Of a stretch of DNA of 6,050 nt, positions 1 to 6,049 are shown piece after piece (position 1 is the stretch's first letter; each line of letters begins with the position of its first letter). Where the stretch lies: NCBI GenBank assembly GCA_945878385.1, contig CAMCTE010000165.1, positions 1 to 6,050 on the forward strand, in the 5' to 3' direction. The notes below the pieces were generated by a model that made no database searches, was not told the origin of the DNA, and saw only the letters and a list, made by a program, of their open reading frames with translations. Source of the DNA: Azohydromonas lata NBRC 102462 (GTDB lineage: Bacteria; Pseudomonadota; Gammaproteobacteria; Burkholderiales; Burkholderiaceae_C). The translations under genes and the position numbers were made by a program.

Positions 1-1
1 G

Positions 2-1543
2 ATCACGCCCTGCAACTCCGGCCTGCAGAAGCTTGCCGATGCGGCGATCGACGGCATCAAGGCAGCGGGCGGCAATGCCCAGGTCTTCGGCACGCCGACG
101 ATCAGCGATGGCATGGCCATGGGCACCGAGGGCATGAAATACAGCCTGGTGTCGCGCGAAGTGATCTCGGACTGCATCGAGACATGTGTGGGCGGTCAGT
201 GGATGGACGGCGTGCTGGTGGTCGGCGGCTGCGACAAGAACATGCCCGGCGGCATGATGGGCATGCTGCGCGCCAACGTGCCGGCGATCTATGTCTATGG
301 CGGCACCCTCCTGCCCGGCCGCTACCAGGGGCGCGACCTGAACATCGTCAGCGTGTTCGAGGCCGTGGGCCAGTTCAGCGCCGGCAAGATGAGCGAGCAG
401 GACTTCTGCGAAATCGAACGCCGCGCCATTCCGGGCAGCGGCTCCTGCGGCGGCATGTACACCGCCAACACCATGTCCTCTTCATTCGAGGCGCTGGGCA
501 TGTCCCTGCCCTACTCGTCCACCATGGCCAATGTGGAAGACGAAGTGGTGGGCAATGTGAAGCAGGCTGCCGCCCTCTTGGTGGAGGCGGTGAAGAAGGA
601 CCTCAAGCCGCGCGACATTGTCACCAAGAAGGCCATCGAAAACGCTGTGGCGGTGATCATGGCCACGGGTGGTTCCACCAACGCGGTGCTGCACTTCCTG
701 GCCATTGCCCACGCCGCAGGCGTCGAATGGTCCATTGATGATTTCGAGCGCATCCGCCGCCGCACCCCGGTGCTGTGCGACCTGAAGCCCAGTGGCAAGT
801 ACCTGGCCATCGACCTGCACCGCGCCGGCGGCATCCCCGCTGTGATGAAGGAGATGCTCAAGCATGGCCTGCTGCACGGCGACTGCATGACCATCACCGG
901 CAAGACCGTGGCTGAGAATCTGGCCGATGTGCCCGACCTCAACCCGCAGCAGGATGTCATTCGCCCCGTGTCCTCGCCCATCTATGCGGCGGGCCACCTG
1001 GCCATCCTCAAGGGCAACCTCAGCCCCGAAGGCTGCGTGGCCAAGATCACCGGCCTGAAGAACCCCGTCATCACCGGGCCGGCTCGCGTGTTCGACGACG
1101 AGCAAAGCGCCCTGGCGGCCATCATGGGCGGCCAGATCAAGGCGGGCGATGTGATGGTGCTGCGCTACCTGGGCCCCAAAGGCGGCCCGGGCATGCCGGA
1201 AATGCTGGCGCCCACCGGTGCGCTCATCGGCCAAGGCTTGGGCGAAAGCGTGGGCCTCATCACCGACGGCCGCTTCAGCGGCGGTACCTGGGGCATGGTG
1301 GTGGGCCATGTGGCACCAGAGGCCTATGAAGGCGGCACCATCGCCCTCGTGCAGGAGGGTGACTCCATCACCATCGATGCGCTTGAACTGCTCTTGCAGT
1401 TGAATGTCAGCGACGATGAATTGGCCAAGCGCCGTGCGTCATGGGTGAAGCCCGCGCCGCGCTACACGCGTGGTGTGCTGGCCAAGTTCGCCAAGAACGC
1501 TTCCAGTGCCAGTTCGGGGGCCGTGCTCGACCAGTTCGACTGA
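2..1543 (+). CDS. ilvD: Dihydroxy-acid dehydratase, 5'-truncated by the window edge
   Basis: IlvD dehydrates 2,3-dihydroxy-isovalerate and 2,3-dihydroxy-3-methylvalerate to the 2-keto acids that precede valine, leucine and isoleucine; it is a cytosolic [2Fe-2S], Mg-dependent enzyme. The frame is open from base 2, giving 513 visible residues; about 50 N-terminal residues are missing compared with the ~560-residue type I recall from Burkholderiales. The three cluster cysteines expected in the IlvD/EDD family are visible: TPCN (Cys4 from the first visible codon), GGCDKN (Cys77) and GSCGGMYTANTM (Cys149). The D and K of CDKN are the usual Mg ligands (the Lys is carbamylated in solved relatives). 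The C-terminal half carries GPKGGPGMPEM and TDGRFSGGTWG, whose Ser426 is the usual catalytic base. ATG codons at 113 and just after are internal, since conserved sequence precedes them. The reading frame is intact. It converges on the next gene with 15 bp between stops. No other ilv gene is visible. Identification is very secure. Confidence 0.97.
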   Translation: MTPCNSGLQKLADAAIDGIKAAGGNAQVFGTPTISDGMAMGTEGMKYSLVSREVISDCIETCVGGQWMDGVLVVGGCDKNMPGGMMGMLRANVPAIYVYGGTLLPGRYQGRDLNIVSVFEAVGQFSAGKMSEQDFCEIERRAIPGSGSCGGMYTANTMSSSFEALGMSLPYSSTMANVEDEVVGNVKQAAALLVEAVKKDLKPRDIVTKKAIENAVAVIMATGGSTNAVLHFLAIAHAAGVEWSIDDFERIRRRTPVLCDLKPSGKYLAIDLHRAGGIPAVMKEMLKHGLLHGDCMTITGKTVAENLADVPDLNPQQDVIRPVSSPIYAAGHLAILKGNLSPEGCVAKITGLKNPVITGPARVFDDEQSALAAIMGGQIKAGDVMVLRYLGPKGGPGMPEMLAPTGALIGQGLGESVGLITDGRFSGGTWGMVVGHVAPEAYEGGTIALVQEGDSITIDALELLLQLNVSDDELAKRRASWVKPAPRYTRGVLAKFAKNASSASSGAVLDQFD

Positions 1544-1562
1544 CCGCCGCCCTGAAGGTCAG
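1540..1562. terminator. Possible bidirectional hairpin between convergent genes
   Basis: A perfect 6-bp inverted repeat, CTGACC (1540-1545) and GGTCAG (1557-1562), encloses an 11-base loop. The left arm contains the TGA stop of ilvD and the right arm contains, on the minus strand, the TGA stop of the opposing gene. It fills the junction of two convergent genes, where a shared terminator would be expected. There is no T-run on either side and the stem is short, so an intrinsic terminator is not proven; the repeat could be chance. Confidence 0.3.
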
Positions 1563-2392
1563 CTTGTGGCGTAGTCAAAGACGATCCGCACCACAGGCGC
1601 CTTGCGCGTCTGTGGGTCCAGCAGGTTGGAAATGCCCTCGTATTCCAGCATGTCGCGGCTTCGCAGGTCGTAGGCCAATTTCACGCTGGGCACCAGCAAG
1701 CGCAGCATGGAATCGGCCTCCACCAACAGCCGTATCACCTGAGCGGTAGCCCCTTCAGCGCGCCGGATGCGGAACCGGAAGTGGTCGAACTGACTGAACA
1801 CACCCAACTGCATCTGAATGGCGCGGCCTGCGGAAAGCTCTTCGAGCTTTTCCTGGACAAACACATGAAAGCCGGAGTCCACCGCCAGGCCCGGCACCCG
1901 CGCCACCTCGCGTGTCTTGCGCTGGCCAGCTTTGATGGTTTCCATCGTCACCGTCTCGTCGGCCACCTCGGTGATCGCTTCTTCCTCTTGCAGCAAGGGG
2001 TAGACCGTACGCATCACGGGCACATAGCGGTCTTTCAGGAATTCAAGTTTCTTTTCCCCAAGCAACTGGCCTTGCGGCGACACATAGCGGATGGTTCCAC
2101 CCACCCAGCGGCCGTTGCGCAGGGTCTGCTGATGCTGTTCGGTGTACAGCCACTGGCCTGTTTCTGCATGCACAGCTCGGCCTGAAAACCGGCGCTGCTG
2201 CGGGCTGCCATCGGCCGCAGCGCCCGGCGCCGCCGCAGCGCCACTGGGCTGAGCATGTGCCACACGAGCAGCCCAGCATGCAGCGCCTGCCCACAGGCCT
2301 GCCTGAAGCCCTGCCGCCATCAGCAACTGGCGGCGGCGGCCTTCGGGTCCCTCCACGGGCATATCCACGGGCCCTTCCACAGGCCGCTTCAC
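1559..2392 (-). CDS. Exported protein of unknown function, last gene of the train
   Basis: I do not recognise a named family. The chosen GTG start (2392) overlaps the TGA of the upstream methyltransferase as GTGA, the usual sign of translational coupling, and gives 277 residues. An ATG at 2362, with GGAAGGG about 10 bases upstream, gives 267 residues and a more normal signal peptide. The N-terminus reads RRRQLLMAAG followed by an Ala/Trp-rich hydrophobic stretch and a signal-peptidase-I-like site AHA|QP near residue 47 (37 from the ATG). RRQLL resembles a Tat motif but Sec export is equally possible. The mature part is soluble-looking, with no further membrane segment. It has alternating hydrophobic/polar stretches suggesting beta strands (GQWLYTEQHQQ, IRYVSPQGQLLGEKKLEF) and ends in DMLEYEGISNLLDP...VRIVFDY. 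This resembles the beta-rich layout of periplasmic LolA-like lipid-binding proteins, which is only an inference. Position after a lipid methyltransferase suggests a role in handling or sensing the modified lipid. The open frame continues upstream to 2794 inside the methyltransferase gene, but that extension is not credible. Confidence 0.8.
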   Translation of the reverse strand: MKRPVEGPVDMPVEGPEGRRRQLLMAAGLQAGLWAGAACWAARVAHAQPSGAAAAPGAAADGSPQQRRFSGRAVHAETGQWLYTEQHQQTLRNGRWVGGTIRYVSPQGQLLGEKKLEFLKDRYVPVMRTVYPLLQEEEAITEVADETVTMETIKAGQRKTREVARVPGLAVDSGFHVFVQEKLEELSAGRAIQMQLGVFSQFDHFRFRIRRAEGATAQVIRLLVEADSMLRLLVPSVKLAYDLRSRDMLEYEGISNLLDPQTRKAPVVRIVFDYATS

Positions 2393-3498
2393 CGCTTCTC
2401 GAACAGGTAATGAACCACGCCCCATTCCCGCCCCTCGTCGTAACCAAACAATTCCGCCACGGCCATGTAGAACATGCGCCAGCGCTGAAACCAACGTGCG
2501 GCTTCGGCCTTGCCATAGGCCTGCTCGAACACCGGCATGATGCGTGCGCGTGCCGCATCCATCCCAGCCAACCAGTGGTTGGAGGTTTTCTCGTAGTGGC
2601 GCCCGTCCACCCACCAGCGGCGCTGCACCTTCAGGTCGTCTTGGAAGTGCAGGAACAGGTCGGCGCTGGGCATGATGCCGCCGGTGAAGAAGTACTTCGT
2701 CATCCAGTCGCTCTTGTCCTTCACTTCGAAGTGATAGGCCAGCGTGCGGTGCGCAAACACATGCACCAGGGCCCGAGCACCGGGCTTCATCCACGAAGCC
2801 ACCTTGGCAAACAGGCTCTGGTAGTTCTTCATGTGCTCGAACATTTCGATCGAGACGACCCGATCAAAGTTCGCATCCACGCCCTGCAACGGAAATTCCG
2901 CCTCCACCACATTGGCGGTGAGGATGGTCACATTGCTCAGGCCCCGCTCACGGGCGCGGGCCTCGATGAATTCGCGTTGGCCGTGGGAATTCGACAAGCC
3001 CACGATCTGTGCGCCGGGAAAGCGCTCGGCCATCCACAGGCTCATGCTGCCCCAGCCGCAGCCCAAATCCAGAATGCGCTGTCCGTTGGCCAGGCCGGCA
3101 CGCTCGGCGTACAGCTTGAACATCGCCTCTTCGGCCTGGGCCAGTGTTTCGGTGCCGGTTTCGTACCAGGCGCAGGAATACTTCAGGCGCGGGCCCAGGT
3201 GGAGGTGGAAGAATTCTGAGGGCACCTCGTAGTGCTGTTCGTTGGCTGCATCGGTTTCCTTGGCAATCGGGCTTTCGCGCAGTTCTTCCACCAAGGCGGC
3301 CAGGCGCTCCATGGCCAGCGGTGCGTCAGCCGCGCCTTCGTCAATCAGCCGCTGCTTCATCAGGCTGCGCATGCCCGCGCGCACCAGGGCGTCGGGCAGG
3401 ATGCCACGCTCGCAGGCGTCAATGAGCGCCGTGCTCAGGCGGGCCGAGAAGGTGGCCGATTCGGGGGACTGCTCAATGGGGGCCACGGTCGTGCTCAT
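2389..3498 (-). CDS. SAM-dependent methyltransferase, cyclopropane-fatty-acyl-phospholipid synthase family
   Basis: Members of this family transfer a methyl group from S-adenosylmethionine to a double bond of membrane-lipid acyl chains, giving cyclopropane, methyl or methylene products. The protein has 369 residues. An N-terminal helical region (1-85) is followed by EQHYEVPSEFFHLHLG (87-102), which matches the family's HYD...FF block, and LKYSCAWY (105-112). SAM-binding motif I is RILDLGCGWG (141-150); the later block FDRVVSIEMFEHMKNY (211-226) is also a family hallmark. Cys109, Glu221 and His246 appear to align with bicarbonate-site residues Cys139, Glu239 and His266 of E. coli Cfa (alignment from memory). 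The N-terminus and some motifs run closer to the Cfa-like group that includes plant coclaurine N-methyltransferase-like proteins than to E. coli Cfa, so the product is uncertain and no symbol is given. The ATG at 3498 is chosen because AGGA (3509-3512) lies 10 bases upstream; an in-frame ATG at 3555 would add 19 residues with no family similarity. It is separated by 108 bp from the DUF1295 gene and overlaps the following gene by 4 bp. Confidence 0.92.
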   Translation of the reverse strand: MSTTVAPIEQSPESATFSARLSTALIDACERGILPDALVRAGMRSLMKQRLIDEGAADAPLAMERLAALVEELRESPIAKETDAANEQHYEVPSEFFHLHLGPRLKYSCAWYETGTETLAQAEEAMFKLYAERAGLANGQRILDLGCGWGSMSLWMAERFPGAQIVGLSNSHGQREFIEARARERGLSNVTILTANVVEAEFPLQGVDANFDRVVSIEMFEHMKNYQSLFAKVASWMKPGARALVHVFAHRTLAYHFEVKDKSDWMTKYFFTGGIMPSADLFLHFQDDLKVQRRWWVDGRHYEKTSNHWLAGMDAARARIMPVFEQAYGKAEAARWFQRWRMFYMAVAELFGYDEGREWGVVHYLFEKR

Positions 3499-3508
3499 GG
3501 GAGGGAAG

Positions 3509-3513
3509 TCCTG
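3509..3513 (-). promoter_or_regulatory. Ribosome binding site of the methyltransferase gene
   Basis: The minus strand reads CAGGA followed by 10 bases and ATG at 3498. The AGGA core decides for this start over the in-frame ATG at 3555, which would place the inverted repeat 3534-3556 inside the coding region. Confidence 0.6.
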
Positions 3514-3533
3514 GGTGCGATGGTCAACCCTGC

Positions 3534-3556
3534 ATTGTGCGCGGGAAGCGCGCAAT
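3534..3556. repeat. Interrupted palindrome upstream of the methyltransferase gene
   Basis: ATTGTGCGC (3534-3542) and GCGCGCAAT (3548-3556) form a 9-bp inverted repeat with one mismatch at the fifth position and a 5-base spacer. It sits 36-58 bases upstream of the methyltransferase start. In minus-strand RNA the mismatch is C-A, whereas plus-strand RNA would have U-G; with no T-run following, it fits a DNA operator better than an RNA hairpin of the operon. No convincing -35/-10 pair was found beside it. A chance GC-rich palindrome cannot be excluded. Confidence 0.35.
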
Positions 3557-3568
3557 CGGATTCACCGC

Positions 3569-3592
3569 GAACCCCTTCGCTTGAAGGGGCCC
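3569..3592 (-). terminator. Hairpin just after the DUF1295 gene, no U-tract
   Basis: Reading the minus strand, a perfect 7-bp stem CCCCTTC / GAAGGGG closes a 4-base loop AAGC (core 3572-3589). It extends in RNA by two G-U pairs and one G-C pair to 3569-3592. It starts 14 bases after the DUF1295 stop. The GC-rich stem and position fit a transcription-attenuating or mRNA-stabilising hairpin, but the bases that follow (CGCGGTGAAT after the last pair region) contain no U-run, so a classical rho-independent terminator is unlikely. It could set different expression levels for the genes on either side. Confidence 0.4.
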
Positions 3593-3606
3593 AGGCGGGC
3601 GGCGGC

Positions 3607-4389
3607 TCAAGCGCCGCGTTTTGGCGGCCAGGGAATCAGCGGGCTTACGGTGCGAATGTAGTCCGCGTAGTCCGGCCGCGTTCGCGCGGCTTGTGCTTCG
3701 GTGGCCGGAATTCCGGAGAGCTTCAACAACAGAAAGGCCATCACCGCCGGCGGCAGCAGCGCCAGCCAAAAGCCATCGGCTCCCCAGGCCAGCGGAACAT
3801 AGGCGACCCAGTGTAGGCATTCGAAGAAATAGTTGGGGTGGCGCGACCAGCCCCACAGCCCCTGGCGGCATACCCGGCCCTTGTTTGCCGGGTTGCGCTT
3901 GAAAGCGGCCAGCTGCGCGTCGGCCAGGGCCTCTCCAAGGATGGAGATGATCCAGATGGCCGCCGACAACAGCACCAGCGGCTGCGGCACCGGCGTTTCG
4001 CGCCGGCTGGCCACCAGAAGGCCCAGGCCGATGATCATCGAGAACACCACCTGCACCTGGAAGAAGCGCCACATCTTGAACTGCGCCTGGTCACCCCACT
4101 CTTGGCGCAGTTGTGCGTAGCGGCCGTCTTCCGGTTTGCCGTGGTTGCGCGCCCACAGGAAGGTGCCCAGCCTCAGGCCCCACACCAGGGGCATCACCGC
4201 AATCATCACGCGCACCACCGGCTCGGCGGTGGAATGCCAGGCGAACCACGGGCCCAGCAGGCCCAGCGTCCAGGCCCAAACCGCGTCTACTTCGCCGGCG
4301 TTGCCGGTGCGCAGCTGCATCAGCCACACGCCGGTGAAGGCCAGGGACAAGGCAAGGAAGGCCGAGCCAACCAGCTCGAACAAGCTCAT
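3607..4389 (-). CDS. DUF1295 family membrane protein, steroid 5-alpha-reductase/ICMT-like
   Basis: A 260-residue polytopic inner-membrane protein with about six hydrophobic segments, near residues 3-26, 36-53, 58-81, 106-128, 137-160 and 191-224. The family signature is clear: DGRYAQLRQEWG (88-99), then GEALADAQLAAFKRNPANKG (152-171), then GLWGWSRHPNYFFE (177-190). The RHPNY-type loop is where steroid 5-alpha-reductases and isoprenylcysteine methyltransferases bind their nucleotide cofactor. The C-terminal YADYIRTVSPLIPWPPK (near 240-257) is also typical. Length is normal. Known superfamily members reduce a C=C bond with NADPH or methylate a lipid-linked group; the substrate of DUF1295 proteins is not established to my knowledge. 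The ATG at 4389 overlaps the DUF3501 stop as ATGA, with weak Shine-Dalgarno sequence GGTGA (4396-4400), so translation is probably coupled. Being next to a lipid methyltransferase suggests action on the same fatty acyl chain (inference). Confidence 0.93.
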   Translation of the reverse strand: MSLFELVGSAFLALSLAFTGVWLMQLRTGNAGEVDAVWAWTLGLLGPWFAWHSTAEPVVRVMIAVMPLVWGLRLGTFLWARNHGKPEDGRYAQLRQEWGDQAQFKMWRFFQVQVVFSMIIGLGLLVASRRETPVPQPLVLLSAAIWIISILGEALADAQLAAFKRNPANKGRVCRQGLWGWSRHPNYFFECLHWVAYVPLAWGADGFWLALLPPAVMAFLLLKLSGIPATEAQAARTRPDYADYIRTVSPLIPWPPKRGA

Positions 4390-4967
4390 CGCAAGTCACC
4401 GGCCAAACTGGCCAGCGTGTCGGGGGCGATCACCACATGCGCCGGGTAGTTGGTGTGATCGCAGCCCATCTTCACCAGGGCGCCTGCGCGGATGGCATCG
4501 CGCATGCCTTTGGTGAACTCGAAGCGCACGAAGTGCACCGAGGAGGTCTTTTCTTCGTTCTCGCGGTCCAGGTCTTCGTCGGCTATCGCGTACACGCGGC
4601 CGTGGCCCTCCACCTCAATGAACATGCGGTCTTCCACGCCAATCAGGCGGGCGAGTTCGCGCTTGCGCTCGTGGATGTCGGGGAACTCCAGCAGCATCGT
4701 GGCCTTCCAGTTGCTGCCGTCCGGAATCAAGGGCTCGTAGGCCTCGATCTCACTGAGGATGCCCTCTTCATCGAAGATCTTTTCGATGTGCAGCATTTCC
4801 TGAATCTGGCGGCGGATGGTTTTCTCATCCTCGAACTGCAGGGTGATGTGATCGCCCAACTGCACGCTGCGCAGCTTGCGGTGGGCAATGGCTTGCGCGC
4901 GGCTGGCGTTGCGGATCTTGGAATACGCCTCAAGCGTCATGAGGCTGTCACGGGCAATGGTGGCCAT
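4386..4967 (-). CDS. DUF3501 family protein
   Basis: A 193-residue, soluble-looking protein with no signal peptide or membrane segment, recognised as DUF3501. Landmarks are LTLEAY-like (MTLEAYSKIR, 10-19), an AHRKLRSVQLGDHITLQFED stretch (28-47), IRRQIQEMLHIEKIFDEEGI (51-70), the strongly conserved-looking PLIPDGSNWKATMLLEFPD (79-97), and near the end MGCDHTNY (167-174). The acidic, charged surface and lack of a cofactor motif make its role unclear; no biochemical function is known to me. DUF3501 genes commonly follow an Fe-S protein of the type found just upstream here, often with a rubrerythrin-like gene, which points to redox or peroxide-related work (inference from context). The start is well supported by GAGGAA nine bases upstream. 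It lies 44 bp after the Fe-S gene and its stop overlaps the start of the DUF1295 gene by 4 bp. Confidence 0.93.
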   Translation of the reverse strand: MATIARDSLMTLEAYSKIRNASRAQAIAHRKLRSVQLGDHITLQFEDEKTIRRQIQEMLHIEKIFDEEGILSEIEAYEPLIPDGSNWKATMLLEFPDIHERKRELARLIGVEDRMFIEVEGHGRVYAIADEDLDRENEEKTSSVHFVRFEFTKGMRDAIRAGALVKMGCDHTNYPAHVVIAPDTLASLAGDLR

Positions 4968-4976
4968 GGTGGTGAA

Positions 4977-4982
4977 TTCCTC
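4977..4982 (-). promoter_or_regulatory. Ribosome binding site of the DUF3501 gene
   Basis: The minus strand reads GAGGAA, then nine bases, then ATG at 4967. This is the strongest Shine-Dalgarno match in the window and fixes the start. The 44-bp gap upstream holds a short AT-rich patch (about 4991-5003) but no acceptable promoter. Confidence 0.7.
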
Positions 4983-5011
4983 GGTGGGCTATACAAACAA
5001 TCGAATGGGCT

Positions 5012-6049
5012 TCAGGCCATGCCATAGGCGCGGCGCACCAGGCTCAGCGGGTGCTGCAAAGCCTGTGCGGGCGTACCGGCTTCCTTCATGCCCTGGGCGA
5101 TGTGGTGCCCGGCCAGGGCGCAGTCGCTGGAAATGAAGTCGGGCGTGTCCTTGGCCATGGCCTTGAATACGGGCTTGCCGATCTTCATGGCCACCTTGTG
5201 ATAGGCCTTCTTCACGCCGTAGGTGCCGGCGTGGCCGGAGCAGCGCTCCACCGTGTTGAGCTGCACCTCTACCTTGGTGCCAATCAGCTTGAACATCTCT
5301 TCGGTCTTCTTGCCGATGTTCTGCACCCGGCCGTGGCAAGGGATGTGGTAAGACACCTTGCCCAAGGCGGTCTTGAAATCAGTGCGCAGCAGGCCGTCCC
5401 GATTGCGCAGCATCAGGTATTCGAACGGGTCCATCATCGCCTTCTTCACCAGTTGCGTGTCGGCGCAGTCGGGGAACATCAGCGGGATTTCCTGCTTGAA
5501 CATCAGCGTGCACGAGGGCACGGCCGACAGGATTTGGTAGCCCTCTTTCGCATAGCGCGCCAGCACGGGGATGTTGGCCGCCTTGCTTTGCGCCACGGAA
5601 TCCAGGTCGCCCAACTCCAGTTTGGGCATGCCGCAGCAGCTTTCCTTGTCCACCACCACATACGGAATCTGGTTGTGGTCCAGGATCTTGATCAGGTCGT
5701 GCCCGATGCCGGGCTCGTTGTAGTTCACATAGCAGGTGGAGAAGATGGCCACCTTGCCCAGGGTGCGCTCGCCATTGGTCACCTGCTTGTAGCGGGCCTT
5801 GGGGGCGCTCCAGCGGAAGCGCTCGCCGCCCTTGACGTGGCCTTGCTTGAACTTGATGGCCTTGGCGCGCAGCATCAGGTGCGGGAAGTCCAGGTTCCAG
5901 GCATGCGGCGGCGTGTACGGACACTTGGTCATGTAGCACAGGTCGCACAGGTAGCACTGGTCCACCACCTTCCAGTAGTCGGCCTTCTTCACGCCGTCCA
6001 CTTCCATGGTGCTCGATTCGTCCACCAGGTCGAACAGTGTCGGGAAGCT
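5012..6049 (-). CDS. GlpC/HdrD-type iron-sulfur protein with two cysteine-rich domains, N-terminus cut off
   Basis: Predicted cytosolic or membrane-associated electron-transfer protein, related to glycerol-3-phosphate dehydrogenase subunit C and heterodisulfide reductase subunit D. The frame runs open to the window edge, with 345 visible residues starting SFPTLFDLVDES; the GTG at 6025 is internal, because this preceding sequence also fits the family. Counting from the first visible codon, a [4Fe-4S] motif lies at Cys32, 35, 38 and 43, followed by a Pro (QCYLCDLCYMTKCP). The first cysteine-rich (CCG) domain has Cys106 (STCYVNYNEPG), Cys138-139 (SCCGMP) and Cys180 (VPSC). The second has Cys238 (HIPCHGRVQNIG), Cys270 (ERCSGHAGTYG) and Cys310 (SSDCALAGHHI). 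A first [4Fe-4S] motif is expected in the missing part, off the right edge. It leads the DUF3501 gene by 44 bp. This pairing is recurrent in Burkholderiales and other proteobacteria; the electron donor and acceptor are unknown. It should not be called glpC: no glpA or glpB is seen. Confidence 0.92.
   Translation of the reverse strand, partial: SFPTLFDLVDESSTMEVDGVKKADYWKVVDQCYLCDLCYMTKCPYTPPHAWNLDFPHLMLRAKAIKFKQGHVKGGERFRWSAPKARYKQVTNGERTLGKVAIFSTCYVNYNEPGIGHDLIKILDHNQIPYVVVDKESCCGMPKLELGDLDSVAQSKAANIPVLARYAKEGYQILSAVPSCTLMFKQEIPLMFPDCADTQLVKKAMMDPFEYLMLRNRDGLLRTDFKTALGKVSYHIPCHGRVQNIGKKTEEMFKLIGTKVEVQLNTVERCSGHAGTYGVKKAYHKVAMKIGKPVFKAMAKDTPDFISSDCALAGHHIAQGMKEAGTPAQALQHPLSLVRRAYGMA

Noticed and set aside
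482..1309. Long open frame on the minus strand opposite ilvD (275 codons)
   Set aside because: A shadow of a GC-rich gene: His/Ala/Gly-rich composition, no recognisable motif, and fully covered by a confident dehydratase on the other strand.
2240..2300. Lipoprotein signal in the exported protein (Cys in AGAACWAA)
   Set aside because: The residue at -3 is Gly rather than Leu/Val/Ile, so the lipobox does not fit, and an ordinary AHA|Q cleavage site follows.
2393..2794. Upstream extension of the exported-protein frame to 2794, giving 411 residues
   Set aside because: The added 134 residues lie entirely inside the methyltransferase gene in another frame, are Arg/Gly-rich and resemble no protein family; the signal peptide begins after 2392.
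2257..3219. 320-codon plus-strand open frame opposite the methyltransferase
   Set aside because: It is antisense to conserved SAM-binding and catalytic motifs, has shadow-type composition, and shows no domain.
3500..3530. TTGACC on the minus strand (3522-3527) as a -35 box for the methyltransferase
   Set aside because: A -10 at normal spacing would fall on the ribosome binding site and start codon, and no TATAAT-like sequence is there.
4985..5012. AT-rich patch with TGTATA upstream of DUF3501 as a promoter
   Set aside because: Only a very weak -35 match at the right distance; a 44-bp intra-operon gap needs no promoter.
5379..5957. 192-codon minus-strand frame overlapping the Fe-S gene in another frame
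   Set aside because: Arg/Pro/Gly-rich out-of-frame translation of the cysteine-rich protein, without motifs of its own.
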